Origin: Rhodobacter sp. CZR27
GTDB lineage: Bacteria > Pseudomonadota > Alphaproteobacteria > Rhodobacterales > Rhodobacteraceae
DNA: 64,000 nt
Assembly (NCBI RefSeq): GCF_002407205.1
Contig: NZ_CP023548.1
Span: 892,501-956,500, forward strand
Reading direction: 5' to 3'
The notes below the pieces were generated by a model that saw nothing but the letters and a program-made list of their open reading frames with translations, had not been told where the DNA came from and did not search any database. Positions 53,936-62,945 of the stretch are shown here, in pieces; position 1 is the stretch's first letter, and every line of letters begins with the position of its first letter. The position numbers were made by a program, and so were the translations under genes.

Positions 53936-54406
53936 TCAGCGCGGCCCCTGCCACGGGCTGCCGTCGCGATAGGTGAAGCGGGCCTCGCCGTCCTCGACAT
54001 GCAGAACGAAGTCATGGTCGGAGTAATGCGCAACCTCGCGCGGGGCGCGGCTGCCCACCACGAGGAAGCGCGCCACCCGGTCCGTGCGGTTCAGGAAGTG
54101 GTGCCCGTCCGGCTCGCCTGCCGGGAAGGCTGCGCAGTCGCCGGGGCGCATGATGGTCTCGCCCGCGTCCTGCACAAGAATGCATTCGCCTTCGGTCACC
54201 ATGACGAACTCGTCCTCCTGCTCGTGCCAGTGGCGCAGCGACGACATGGCGCCCGGCTCCAGCGTCACGAGGTTGGCGCCGAACTGCGTGAGCCCGCCAG
54301 CCTGGCCCAGCCGCAGCGAACTGCGGCCGGCGACCATCGAGGCATAGGGTTCGGGATAGATCGAGCCGGTCTTCACCGGACAGTTGGCAAGGTCGATGAT
54401 GCCCAT
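53936..54406 (-). CDS. Cupin-domain protein in the beta-oxidation operon
   Basis: A 156-residue single-domain cupin. The metal-binding motif 1 (L-R-H-W-H-E-Q-E-D-E-F) and motif 2 (P-A-G-E-P-D-G-H-H-F-L-N) are complete, so a metal is probably bound. It starts at an ATG overlapping the thiolase stop by one base (TGATG), with GAGAGG upstream; a GTG three bases earlier is possible. The reaction is unknown. Its position between thiolase and FadJ suggests a metabolic or sensing role in fatty-acid use, an inference. Confidence 0.82.
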   Translation of the reverse strand: MGIIDLANCPVKTGSIYPEPYASMVAGRSSLRLGQAGGLTQFGANLVTLEPGAMSSLRHWHEQEDEFVMVTEGECILVQDAGETIMRPGDCAAFPAGEPDGHHFLNRTDRVARFLVVGSRAPREVAHYSDHDFVLHVEDGEARFTYRDGSPWQGPR

Positions 54407-55617
54407 CACAGCCTCTCGATGATGGTGGCCGCCCCCATGCCCGAGGCGACGCAGAGCGTGGCCAAGCCCACGCCCTTGCCCGAGCGCTCGAGTTCATCGA
54501 GCAGCGTGCCGATGATGATGGCGCCGGTGGCGCCCAGTGGGTGCCCCATCGCGATGGCGCCGCCGTTCACGTTCACCCGGTCGGGATCCACGTCGAAGGC
54601 CTGCTGGAAGCGGAGGACCACCGAGGCGAAGGCCTCGTTCACCTCGAACAGGTCGATGTCCGAAATCTCCATGCCGGCGTCGCGCAGGATCTTCTCGGTC
54701 ACCGGCACCGGGCCGGTCAGCATGATGGTCGGATCGGTGCCAATCTTGGCGGTCGCACGAATGCGGGCGCGGGGTTGCAGGCCATGCTTCTCGCCGAACT
54801 CGCGGCTGCCGATCAGGACCGCCGCTGCCCCGTCCACGATGCCCGAGGAATTGCCCGCATGGTGGATATGTTCGATCCGTTCAAGCTGCGGATACTTCAT
54901 GATCGCCAGCTTGTCGAAGCCCGGCATCTGCTCGCCCATCTCCTTGAAGGCGGGCCGCAGCGCGCCGAGCGACTGCATATCGGTCTCGGGCCGCATGTGT
55001 TCGTCGCGGTCGAGGATCGCGAGGCCGTTCTGGTCGCGCACCGTCATGACCGAGCGCGCGAAGCGCCCCTCGTCCCAGGCGCGGGCGGCGCGCTTCTGGC
55101 TTTCCACCGCCAGCGCGTCGGCATCGTCGCGGCTGAAGCCGTAGCGCGTCGCGATGATGTCGGCCGAGATGCCCTGCGGCACGAAATAGCTCTTCATCGC
55201 GAGCGAGGGATCAACCGCGATCGCCGCGCCGTCCGAACCCATGGCGACGCGGCTCATCATCTCGACCCCGCCGGCGATATAGCCGTCGCCCGCGCCGGCG
55301 CGGACCTGGTTTGCGGCAAGGTTCACCGCCTCCATGCCGCTGGCGCAGAAGCGGTTGATCGAGAGGCCCGGGATCCTCTCGTCGAGATCCGACAGCAGCA
55401 CCGCCGAGCGTGCGAGGCAGCCGCCCTGTTCGCCGACCTGCGTGGCATTGCCCCAGATCACGTCCTCAACGGCCGCGCCGTCAAGGTTGTTGCGGGCCTT
55501 CACCTCGTTCAGCACCTTCGCCGACAGCGCGACCGAGGTCACCTCATGCAGCGCGCCATCCGGCCGCCCCTTGCCGCGCGGCGTGCGCACGGCGTCGTAG
55601 ATGTAGGCTTCCGTCAT
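54406..55617 (-). CDS. fadA: Acetyl-CoA C-acyltransferase (thiolase)
   Basis: A 403-residue thiolase cleaving 3-ketoacyl-CoA. The acyl-accepting cysteine is Cys91 in I-N-R-F-C-A-S-G-M. The C-terminal pair N-G-G-A-I-A-M-G-H-P-L-G and C-V-A-S-G-M-G-A supply the His and second Cys. The start M-T-E-A-Y-I-Y-D at 55617 is supported by GAGGAG. It lies between a GFA gene upstream and a cupin gene downstream and forms the beta-oxidation unit with the FadJ-type enzyme. Confidence 0.94.
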   Translation of the reverse strand: MTEAYIYDAVRTPRGKGRPDGALHEVTSVALSAKVLNEVKARNNLDGAAVEDVIWGNATQVGEQGGCLARSAVLLSDLDERIPGLSINRFCASGMEAVNLAANQVRAGAGDGYIAGGVEMMSRVAMGSDGAAIAVDPSLAMKSYFVPQGISADIIATRYGFSRDDADALAVESQKRAARAWDEGRFARSVMTVRDQNGLAILDRDEHMRPETDMQSLGALRPAFKEMGEQMPGFDKLAIMKYPQLERIEHIHHAGNSSGIVDGAAAVLIGSREFGEKHGLQPRARIRATAKIGTDPTIMLTGPVPVTEKILRDAGMEISDIDLFEVNEAFASVVLRFQQAFDVDPDRVNVNGGAIAMGHPLGATGAIIIGTLLDELERSGKGVGLATLCVASGMGAATIIERL

Positions 55618-55688
55618 CACTCCTCCTCGGCCGGGTCCCCGTCCCGGCATGTCGTGGGTCCGGCGCGCCTGACACGGCGCGCGGCAGA

Positions 55689-56141
55689 TCAGCCGGCCTC
55701 GGGCGCCTGGTGCGAGACGACCCTGGCCACGGCCTCCGGCCGGGTCTCGCGCTCGGGCAGGTCATTGAGCTGCGCGAGCCACGGCATCCGCGCCTCGATC
55801 CCGCAGTTGTAGACCGGGCGGTAGTCGAAGCCCGAAAGCGATCCGGCCATGAACTCGGTCGTGTCCCCGTCACGGTCGCGGAAGAACAGCGGCGTGCCGC
55901 AGGTCGCGCAGAAGCCGCGGTCCGAGATGTTGGACGAGGCCCAGGTGGCCGGCGTGCCGTGCCACGTCACATCGGCCGTCGGCACTTCCAGGAGCGGCGC
56001 AAACGCGTTGCCTGTCGCGCGCTGGCACATCCGGCAGTGGCAGACGCTGGCCTTTTTCGGCCCCGCCGCCACCTCGTAGCGCACCGCGCCGCACTGGCAG
56101 CCGCCGCGCGCCGCGGATTGTTCGGTCATGTCGTCGCGCAT
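55689..56141 (-). CDS. GFA-family zinc-binding protein
   Basis: A 150-residue GFA/CENP-V fold protein. Zinc ligands: G-G-C-Q-C-G-A-V near residue 14, C-H-C-R-M-C-Q-R near 33 and F-C-A-T-C-G-T-P near 78. It starts 13 bases after the acyl-CoA dehydrogenase stop with GGAGGAA upstream and belongs to the same operon. It is longer than the GFA protein at 14802 and not closely similar to it. The function is unproven; its place in a fatty-acid operon may hint at a thiol- or aldehyde-related role. Confidence 0.86.
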   Translation of the reverse strand: MRDDMTEQSAARGGCQCGAVRYEVAAGPKKASVCHCRMCQRATGNAFAPLLEVPTADVTWHGTPATWASSNISDRGFCATCGTPLFFRDRDGDTTEFMAGSLSGFDYRPVYNCGIEARMPWLAQLNDLPERETRPEAVARVVSHQAPEAG

Positions 56142-56154
56142 CGCTTCCTCCGGT

Positions 56155-57930
56155 TCAGAAGGCTTCGGCCGGCAGGCCCATCACCGGCTCCGCCCCGCTC
56201 TCGATCCGCGCGAGATGGAACGCCGTCGCCGGCAGTTGCCGCGCCATGTAGAAGCGGCCCGTGGCGATCTTCGCCTCCAGCATGTCGCGATCGCCGCGGC
56301 CGGCATCGAGCGCCTCCATCGCGGCCTTCGCCATCTCGGCCCACATGTAGCCGAGGCAGAGGTGCCCCATCATGGTCATGAAGTCGTAGGAGCCCGCCAG
56401 CGCCTCGTCCGGGTTCTTCAACCCCTTGTCGGCAAAGAACATCGCGGCCTTCTGCACGTCCTTCGAGGCCTGCTTCAGCGGGCCGGTGAAGCCGCGCAGA
56501 CGTTCGTTCTCGGCATTCTCCAGAAGGAAGTGGCGGATCAGGTGGAAGAAGGCGAGCGCATGCTTCCCGCCGTCCGCCGCGAGTTTGCGCCCCACGAGGT
56601 CAAGCGCCTGGATGCCGTTCGCGCCCTCGTAGATCATGGCGATCCGCGCGTCGCGGGCGAACTGGCTCATCCCCCATTCCTCGATGTAGCCGTGACCGCC
56701 GAAGACCTGCTGCGCGGCCACGGTGCATTCAAACCCCTTGTCAGTCTGGAAACCCTTGATGACCGGGGTCAGCAGCGAGATCAGCCCCTCGGCCTTCGCG
56801 TCATCAAGCTTCGCCGCCCGGTCGATCATCTGCGCGCCCCAGAAGGTCAGCGCGCGGGCGCCCTCGATGAAACTCTTCTGTTCCATCAGGTTGCGCCGAA
56901 TGTCGGGATGCACGATCAGCGGATCGGCCGGCCCGTCGGTCGTGCCCTGACCCGAAAGCGAGCGGCCCTGCAGCCGGTCCTTCGCATAGGCCAGCGCGTT
57001 CTGATAGGCGGCCTCGGCCACGGCATAGCCCTGCAGGCCGACGCCGAGGCGGGCCTCGTTCATCATGGTGAACATGGCGCGCATGCCCTTGTGCAACTCG
57101 CCCAGCAGGAAGCCCTTCGCGCCGTCGTAGTTCATCACGCAGGTGGCATTGCCGTGAATGCCCATCTTCTCCTCGATCTTGCCGACCGAGACCGCGTTGT
57201 GCTCGCCAAGGGAACCATCCTCGTTCACGAGGACCTTCGGCACGATGAAGAGCGAGACGCCCTTCGTGCCCTCGCCGCCCCCCGGCGCCTTGGCCAGCAC
57301 CAGGTGGATGATGTTCTCGGCCATGTCGTGATCGCCAGCCGAGATGAAGATCTTCTGCCCGGTGATGCGGTAGCTGCCGTCGTCCTGAGGCTCGGCCTTC
57401 GTGCGCATCATGCCAAGGTCGGTGCCCGCGTGCGGCTCGGTCAGGTTCATCGTGCCGGTCCAGTCGCAGGTCACCATCTTCGGCAGGTAGATGCGCTTCT
57501 GCTCCTCGCTGCCGTGGGCATGGATCGCCGAATAGGCGCCGTGCGTCAGGCCCTGGTACATGTTGAAGGCCATGTTGGCCGAGACGAAGATCTCGCCCAC
57601 CGCGGTCTGCATCAGATAGGGCAGGCCCTGGCCACCGAATTCGGGGTCGCAGTCGAGCGCGGTCCAGCCGCCTTCCTTCAACTGGTGGAAAGCCTCGGCG
57701 AAGCCCTCGGGCGTGCGGACCACGCCGTTCTCCAGGCGGCAGCCTTGCGCGTCGCCCACACGATTCAGGGGCGCGAGCACGTCCCGGGCGAGCTTGCCGG
57801 CCTCCTCCAGCACGGCCGCGGTGAAGTCCGGCTCCAGCTCGTCATAGCCGGGGATGCCGGTGGAGGTGACCTTCAGGACCTCGTGCAGGATGAACTGCAT
57901 GTCGGCCACGGGTGCGGTGTAGATGGGCAT
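56155..57930 (-). CDS. Acyl-CoA dehydrogenase with C-terminal extension
   Basis: A 591-residue flavoprotein introducing the first double bond in acyl-CoA. The size and extra C-terminal domain place it with the long acyl-CoA dehydrogenases (FadE12/DmdC-like group), which include enzymes for methylmercaptopropionyl-CoA and for ordinary acyl chains. Conserved segments: [13 protein letters not shown] near residue 155, and the [11 protein letters not shown] motif near 430 with the glutamate expected as catalytic base. GGAGGAG precedes the ATG. It follows the two MerR regulator genes. Confidence 0.9.
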   Translation of the reverse strand: MPIYTAPVADMQFILHEVLKVTSTGIPGYDELEPDFTAAVLEEAGKLARDVLAPLNRVGDAQGCRLENGVVRTPEGFAEAFHQLKEGGWTALDCDPEFGGQGLPYLMQTAVGEIFVSANMAFNMYQGLTHGAYSAIHAHGSEEQKRIYLPKMVTCDWTGTMNLTEPHAGTDLGMMRTKAEPQDDGSYRITGQKIFISAGDHDMAENIIHLVLAKAPGGGEGTKGVSLFIVPKVLVNEDGSLGEHNAVSVGKIEEKMGIHGNATCVMNYDGAKGFLLGELHKGMRAMFTMMNEARLGVGLQGYAVAEAAYQNALAYAKDRLQGRSLSGQGTTDGPADPLIVHPDIRRNLMEQKSFIEGARALTFWGAQMIDRAAKLDDAKAEGLISLLTPVIKGFQTDKGFECTVAAQQVFGGHGYIEEWGMSQFARDARIAMIYEGANGIQALDLVGRKLAADGGKHALAFFHLIRHFLLENAENERLRGFTGPLKQASKDVQKAAMFFADKGLKNPDEALAGSYDFMTMMGHLCLGYMWAEMAKAAMEALDAGRGDRDMLEAKIATGRFYMARQLPATAFHLARIESGAEPVMGLPAEAF

Positions 57931-57949
57931 CGTCTCCTCCCTCTGCCGT

Positions 57950-58342
57950 TCACTCGGCCGCGCGGCGGAAGGCGGCCAAGGCCGCCTCGCCCCAGGCGAG
58001 CTGATCCTTCAGTTCCGCGATCGCCTCGTCGAGCTCCGCGCGCTGGCGTTCCATCTGCGCCAGCCGCTGCTTCGCGACGTCATAGGTGCGCATCAGCTGC
58101 ACCTCCTGGCTGCCGTCGCGGTCGTAGAGGTCGAGAAGCTGGCGGATCTCCTCGAGGCTGAAGCCGAAGCGCTTGCCGCGCAGGATCAGCTTCAGCCGTG
58201 CGCGGTCGCGTCGGGTGAACAGGCGGCGCGTGCCGTCCCGCACGGGGAACAGCAGTTCCTTCGACTCGTAAAAGCGCAGGGTCCGGGGCGTCACGTCGAA
58301 CGCCTCGCACATCTCGCGGATGGTCATCACGTCGCTGGTCAT
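57950..58342 (-). CDS. MerR-family regulator, proximal to the beta-oxidation operon
   Basis: A 130-residue MerR-type activator/repressor. The winged helix begins [21 protein letters not shown] and a coiled-coil dimerisation helix occupies the last 60 residues. There is no cysteine in metal-binding positions, so it is not a metal sensor. The compact size fits the LiuR group that controls fatty-acid and branched-chain degradation. It starts at 58342 (GAGAG upstream) and ends 19 bases before the acyl-CoA dehydrogenase gene, so it probably regulates that operon. Confidence 0.88.
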   Translation of the reverse strand: MTSDVMTIREMCEAFDVTPRTLRFYESKELLFPVRDGTRRLFTRRDRARLKLILRGKRFGFSLEEIRQLLDLYDRDGSQEVQLMRTYDVAKQRLAQMERQRAELDEAIAELKDQLAWGEAALAAFRRAAE

Positions 58343-58415
58343 CGCTCTCTCGCAAGGCTCCGGAAGGCGGGTCATGCCTTCCAGATGGATCCCGATCTCA
58401 GCGTTACCAGATTGC

Positions 58416-58447
58416 TTGACGTTGACGTAAACGTGACGTGACGTCAA
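58416..58447. promoter_or_regulatory. Overlapping ACGT palindromes, probable MerR/LiuR-type operator
   Basis: The segment opens with TTGACGT (58416-58422) and closes with ACGTCAA (58441-58447). It contains the imperfect palindrome TTGACGT-TG-ACGTAAA (58416-58431) and a second ACGT palindrome TGACGTGACGTCA (58434-58446); a further GACGT copy lies near 58458. It lies between the two MerR genes in the promoter of the downstream one. LiuR-type regulators bind ACGT-centred palindromes of this form. Confidence 0.65.
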
Positions 58448-58466
58448 AGCGACGCGTGACGTCGTG

Positions 58467-58847
58467 TCAGCTTGAGGGCGTCGCCAGTTCGGCCGCTGTC
58501 GAGTCCCGCAGCGCCTGCAGGTCGGCGATCGTGACGTCCAGTTCCTTGCGCTGGCGGGTCAGTTCGGCAAGCTGCCGATCGGCCATCTCGATCCACGCTT
58601 CCAACTGAGGCCGCGTGCCCTTCTGCTGGTAGATCAGCAGCCATTGCCGGATCTCCTCCAGCCCGAAGCCGAAGCGACGGCCACGCAGGATCAGGGTCAT
58701 CCGGGCAATCTCGCGCGGGCCGTAGAAGCGCGCGCGGCCCTCCTTCTCGGGCTGCAGTAGCTCGATATACTCGTAATAGCGCAGCGTCCGCGGCGTGACC
58801 TCGAACCTTGCGCACATTTCCTTGAAGCTGAGACGGGTGTCGGACAT
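58467..58847 (-). CDS. Second MerR-family regulator
   Basis: A 126-residue MerR-type protein, clearly paralogous to the neighbouring one: [19 protein letters not shown] and the following [14 protein letters not shown] align with the same segments of the downstream regulator. GGAGGGAG directly precedes the ATG. It is divergent from the first thioesterase gene (58954) and about 125 bases upstream of the other MerR gene, with the ACGT palindromes in between. The two could recognise the same sites or have divided roles. Confidence 0.88.
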   Translation of the reverse strand: MSDTRLSFKEMCARFEVTPRTLRYYEYIELLQPEKEGRARFYGPREIARMTLILRGRRFGFGLEEIRQWLLIYQQKGTRPQLEAWIEMADRQLAELTRQRKELDVTIADLQALRDSTAAELATPSS

Positions 58848-58953
58848 GGGCTCCCTCCGTTGCGGCAAGCTAAGCGCAAGCGGGGGGCCTGTGCAATCTG
58901 GCCTTGCGGGGCTCGACCGTTGGGCGATTATGCAGGCCCCGGACGGAGGACCC

Positions 58954-59382
58954 ATGACCGACATCTCGCGAGCAAGGCAGTTCATCGAGGCCATTCCCCA
59001 TTCCCGCGCGCTGGCCATGCGGCTGGACGAGATCGACGCCGGACGCGCCGTGATCTCGATGCCGTGGGACGCGCGCTTCGTGGGCGATCCCGCGACCGGC
59101 GTGATCCATGGCGGCGCGGTCTCGGCGCTGATGGATACCGCGAGCGGAGCGGCGGTGATGTCGCATCCCGAGGCCGGGCCCTCCACGGCCACGCTCGACC
59201 TGCGCATCGACTACATGCGGCCCGCGACGCCGGGCCAGCGCATCACGGCGGTTGCCGAATGCTATCACGTCACCCGCACGGTCGCCTTCGTCCGTGCCGT
59301 GGCGACGGATGAGGACGCGAGCCGCCCGGTCGCCAGCGCCACTGGCGCCTTCACCATCGAGCGCAAGGGAGGCGCCGCATGA
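58954..59382 (+). CDS. PaaI-type thioesterase, first of a pair
   Basis: A 142-residue hot-dog fold thioesterase. The active-site segment [12 protein letters not shown] is typical of PaaI proteins that hydrolyse acyl- or phenylacetyl-CoA. GGAGGA lies just before the ATG. Its stop overlaps the next gene (ATGA). It may clear dead-end CoA esters generated by the beta-oxidation cluster on the other strand, an inference. Confidence 0.87.
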   Translation: MTDISRARQFIEAIPHSRALAMRLDEIDAGRAVISMPWDARFVGDPATGVIHGGAVSALMDTASGAAVMSHPEAGPSTATLDLRIDYMRPATPGQRITAVAECYHVTRTVAFVRAVATDEDASRPVASATGAFTIERKGGAA

Positions 59383-59885
59383 CCCGCCCGCAGCCCGAAC
59401 CCGTGCAGGTGGTCAAGCAGCGGCGGGATGCGGCGCTTCGCGCGCTGGTCGGCGGCGTGCCCTACATCACCTATCTCGGCATCCAGTTCGACCGGCGCGG
59501 CGACGAGCTGACCGCCATCCTGCCCTTCGACGAGAAGCTCATCGGCAACCCGATGCTGCCCGCGCTGCACGGCGGGGTGACCGCGGCCTTCCTTGAGGTC
59601 GCCTCGATCATCGAACTCTCGTGGTCGGTCCTCTGGCAGGAGATGGAGAACGGCCGCCTCGATCCGGTGCAGGTGCAGACCGCGCTGCCGCGGCTTCCGA
59701 AGACCATCGACTTCACGGTGGACTACCTGCGTTCGGGGCTGCCGCGCGACGCCTATGCGCGGGCGCGGGTGAACCGCTCGGGGCGGCGCTACGCGAGCGT
59801 CCATGTCGAGGCCTGGCAGGACAACCGGCAGCGTCCCTTCGCGCAGGCAACGGGGCATTTCCTGATGCCGGGGCCGAATGACTGA
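59379..59885 (+). CDS. PaaI-type thioesterase, second of a pair
   Basis: A 168-residue hot-dog thioesterase with the motif [14 protein letters not shown] near residue 60. It has extra N-terminal and middle segments relative to the upstream gene. The two overlap by four bases and probably form a heteromer or act on different CoA esters. Its end overlaps the MATE gene by eight bases, so three genes form one transcript. Confidence 0.86.
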   Translation: MTRPQPEPVQVVKQRRDAALRALVGGVPYITYLGIQFDRRGDELTAILPFDEKLIGNPMLPALHGGVTAAFLEVASIIELSWSVLWQEMENGRLDPVQVQTALPRLPKTIDFTVDYLRSGLPRDAYARARVNRSGRRYASVHVEAWQDNRQRPFAQATGHFLMPGPND

Positions 59886-61185
59886 GATCACGCACCGCCG
59901 CATCCTGCGCATGGCGGTGCCGATCGTGCTGTCCAACGCGACCGTGCCGCTGCTCGGCGCGGTCGATACCGGGGTGGTGGGGCAACTCGGGCAGGCGGCT
60001 CCGATCGGGGCCGTGGGCCTCGGCGCGGTGGTGCTGGCCACCGTCTACTGGGCGTTCTCGTTCCTGCGCATGGGCACTTCGGGGCTGGCCGCGCAGGCGC
60101 ATGGGGCGGGGGACGAGGCCGAACGCTCGGCGATCCTGCTCCGCGCGCTGCTGATCGGCGGAGCGGCAGGCCTCGGCTTCATCCTGCTGCAGGGGCCGCT
60201 GATCTGGGCCACCTTCCGTCTCGCCCCCGCGTCCCCGGAGGTCGAGACCCTGACGCGGAGCTACCTGCAGATCCGCATCTGGGGAGCGCCGGCCACCATC
60301 GCGCTTTATGCCGTCACCGGCTGGCTGGTGGCGCTGGAGCGGACACGCGGCATCCTTGCGCTGCAACTCTGGATGAACGGGTTGAACATCGCGCTGGACC
60401 TGCTGTTCGTGATCGGGCTGGGGTTCGGCGTGGCGGGGGTGGCCGTCGCCACGCTGATCGCGGAGTGGAGCGGCCTGGCACTCGGCCTCTGGCTCTGCCG
60501 CGCGGCCTTCGGTCCGGTGCTGGCCGCCGCCCGGGCGCGGTTGGCGGATGCCGAGGCGATCCGCCGGATGCTGGGGGTCAACCGCGACATCATGGTGCGC
60601 TCGGTGCTGCTGCAGGGCAGCTTCACCACCTTCGTCTTCCTCGGCGCCGGTTTCGGAGACGTCACGTTGGCCGCGAACCAGGTGCTGCTGCAGTTCCTCT
60701 CGGTCTCGGCCTATGCGCTCGACGGCTTCGCCTTCGCGGCCGAGGCGCTGGTGGGGCAGGCGGTCGGTGCCCGTTCGGTCGCGCGGGTGCGGCGGTCGTC
60801 GATCCTGCTCGGGCAGTGGGGGGCAGGCGGAGCCGTTCTGATCGCCGCTGCCATCGCCGCCTTCGGGCCCGCGATCATCGACCTGATCGCCACCGCGCCC
60901 GAGGTGCGCGCCGAGGCGCGGGCCTATCTGCCGTGGCTCGTGGCGGCGCCCCTCGTGGGCGTCGCAAGCTGGATCTTCGACGGCATCTTCATCGGCGCCA
61001 CCCGCACGCGCGAGATGATGCAGGCGATCCTGATCTCGGTCACGCTCTACGGGCTGGCGCTTCTCGCCTTCGTGCCGCTGATCGGCAACCACGGGCTCTG
61101 GGCCGCGCTGATGGTGCTGAACGGCGCGCGCGGGGTGACGATGGCGCTGCTCTATCCGCGGGTCGAGGCGAGGGCCGCGGCCTAG
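59878..61185 (+). CDS. MATE-family efflux transporter (DinF-like)
   Basis: A 435-residue membrane protein with about 12 hydrophobic segments in the duplicated MATE arrangement. N-terminal L-G-A-V-D-T-G-V-V-G-Q-L and the central Q-V-L-L-Q-F-L-S-V-S-A-Y-A-L-D-G-F-A-F-A-A-E are typical of the DinF-like branch. It exports cationic or amphipathic compounds with H+ or Na+. It overlaps the thioesterase gene by eight bases. Its TAG stop shares CTAG with the opposite TIGR02186 gene. Confidence 0.9.
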   Translation: MTEITHRRILRMAVPIVLSNATVPLLGAVDTGVVGQLGQAAPIGAVGLGAVVLATVYWAFSFLRMGTSGLAAQAHGAGDEAERSAILLRALLIGGAAGLGFILLQGPLIWATFRLAPASPEVETLTRSYLQIRIWGAPATIALYAVTGWLVALERTRGILALQLWMNGLNIALDLLFVIGLGFGVAGVAVATLIAEWSGLALGLWLCRAAFGPVLAAARARLADAEAIRRMLGVNRDIMVRSVLLQGSFTTFVFLGAGFGDVTLAANQVLLQFLSVSAYALDGFAFAAEALVGQAVGARSVARVRRSSILLGQWGAGGAVLIAAAIAAFGPAIIDLIATAPEVRAEARAYLPWLVAAPLVGVASWIFDGIFIGATRTREMMQAILISVTLYGLALLAFVPLIGNHGLWAALMVLNGARGVTMALLYPRVEARAAA

Positions 61186-61940
61186 CGGATGAAGCGGAAC
61201 GCGGCCGAGGCGCCCCAGCCCGCGACCACCGCCAGCACCAGCGACAGGAGGCCGTAGATCAGCGGCTGCTCATGCGCGAGGGCGAAGACGAAGCGTTCGA
61301 TCCCGGCCTTCTGAACGCCGATCCGGTCCTCGAACTCGTCCACCACCCGGCCGTCGCGGGTCAGGAAGACCCGCACGCCATAATCCCCCTCGGTCAGGTT
61401 CGCCGGAAGCTGGATGTCGGTGCGGAACAGCGTCCCCTCGGTCAGCCGGACTGCGCCTTCCTGCAGGACGTATCGGCCTTCGTCGCGGCGGATGCGCTCC
61501 AGCGCCTCGACGAAGCTCGGGGCGTTCTCGGCCTGCGCGCTGATGCCGATGGCGCGGATCGCCCGCGGGATCGAGATCTTGTAGCGCAGGTTGTCGGTCT
61601 CGGACAGGATCGCCTCCAGCGGGCCGCTCGTGGCGACCGCATAGAAGCTCGGCGCGCGGCCGATGCGCACCTTCTCGCGGTTGATCCAGATGCCGAAGCG
61701 ACGCTCCTTCTTGCGGACCATCACCTGCGTGGGGGGCCCCGCCACGGTGACGATCACGTTCAGCGCCCCGTCCGGCTCGGGACTTTGACGCTTCACCGCG
61801 CCGTAGATCATGATCTCCGACCCCTGGAAATCCGCCGTGATCGAGACACGGGTCTCGGACAGCCCGAGGACGATCTGCTCGTCCTGCGCCAGCGCTGCGG
61901 GGGCGAGAAGGGCCAGCACGAGGAGGCAGAGCCGGATCAT
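61182..61940 (-). CDS. TIGR02186-family membrane-anchored protein
   Basis: A 252-residue protein with an N-terminal signal peptide (to about A-P-A-A-L-A-Q), a large periplasmic part and a C-terminal membrane helix (near residue 235). The conserved L-G-L-S-E-T-R-V-S-I-T and I-T-A-D-F-Q-G-S segments match TIGR02186, a family found next to TauE-type exporters in alphaproteobacteria. It is translationally coupled to the exporter gene (ATGA overlap), suggesting one complex. Molecular role unknown. Confidence 0.82.
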   Translation of the reverse strand: MIRLCLLVLALLAPAALAQDEQIVLGLSETRVSITADFQGSEIMIYGAVKRQSPEPDGALNVIVTVAGPPTQVMVRKKERRFGIWINREKVRIGRAPSFYAVATSGPLEAILSETDNLRYKISIPRAIRAIGISAQAENAPSFVEALERIRRDEGRYVLQEGAVRLTEGTLFRTDIQLPANLTEGDYGVRVFLTRDGRVVDEFEDRIGVQKAGIERFVFALAHEQPLIYGLLSLVLAVVAGWGASAAFRFIR

Positions 61941-62857
61941 GGCAGCACCCCGGCAGTCAGGCTGTAGAGCTCGTTCGGGCGGATCAGCAGGTCAGCGGCG
62001 ATCTTGACGGAGACCGCGAGCACCAGAAGCGCGAGGAGGACCCGCAACTGCTCGGCCCGGAGCCGCACGCCGATCCGCGCGCCGACCTGCGCGCCGATCA
62101 CCCCGCCCACGATCAGCACCAGCGCCAGCGCCATGTCGACGGTCTGGCTGGTCACGGCATGCATGACGGTGGTGAAGGCGGTCACGAAGATGATCTGGAA
62201 CAGCGAGGTGCCGATCACGATCTTGGTCGGCATCCCCAGCAGGTAGATCATCGCGGGCACCATGATGAACCCGCCGCCCACGCCCATGATCGCGGCCAGA
62301 AAGCCCACGAAGCCGCCGACCAGCATCGGCGGGATCACCGAGATGTAGAGGCCCGAGGTGCGGAACTTCATCTTCAGCGGCAGCTTGTGCGCCCAGCCGT
62401 GCTGGCGTGCGCGCTTGACCGTCGCGCCTTGCCGCTTGGAGCGCAGGAGCGCCCGAACGCTTTCCTGGAACATCGTGGCGCCGACGAGGCCCAGGAACAG
62501 CACATAGGCCAGCTGCACGAACAGGTCGACCTGCCCGAGCGTCGCGAGCCGCGCGAAGACCGCAACCCCCACGGCCGAGCCCGCCACACCCCCCGCCAGC
62601 AGCACGAGTCCCATGCGGAAATCCACCGCCCTGCGCTTCAGTTGCGCCAGCACCCCCGAGACGGAGGAGGCCACGACCTGGTTCGCTCCGGTTGCCACCG
62701 CGACCGCCGGAGGGATGCCGATGAAGAACAAGAGCGGCGTGATCAGGAAGCCTCCGCCCACGCCGAACATGCCGGACATGAAGCCGACGATCCCGCCAAG
62801 CCCAAGAAGCAGCAGAACGTCGACGGAAACCTCGGCGATGGGCAGATAAAGCTGCAT
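61937..62857 (-). CDS. TauE/SafE-family anion exporter
   Basis: A 306-residue membrane protein with eight or nine hydrophobic segments. The duplicated signatures G-F-M-S-G-M-F-G-V-G-G-G-F and G-F-L-A-A-I-M-G-V-G-G-G-F are the TauE hallmark. Family members export sulfite or related organosulfur anions. It precedes the TIGR02186 gene, which overlaps its end by four bases. The substrate here is not determined by sequence. Confidence 0.9.
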   Translation of the reverse strand: MQLYLPIAEVSVDVLLLLGLGGIVGFMSGMFGVGGGFLITPLLFFIGIPPAVAVATGANQVVASSVSGVLAQLKRRAVDFRMGLVLLAGGVAGSAVGVAVFARLATLGQVDLFVQLAYVLFLGLVGATMFQESVRALLRSKRQGATVKRARQHGWAHKLPLKMKFRTSGLYISVIPPMLVGGFVGFLAAIMGVGGGFIMVPAMIYLLGMPTKIVIGTSLFQIIFVTAFTTVMHAVTSQTVDMALALVLIVGGVIGAQVGARIGVRLRAEQLRVLLALLVLAVSVKIAADLLIRPNELYSLTAGVLP

Positions 62858-62945
62858 GGGGCCGGTCTTGCGGAGGAGGAGGATGAGTCTTCAAGACATG
62901 CGCGCTGCGGCATGGCTTGTCAAACGGCGGTGACCTGCGGCCGCC

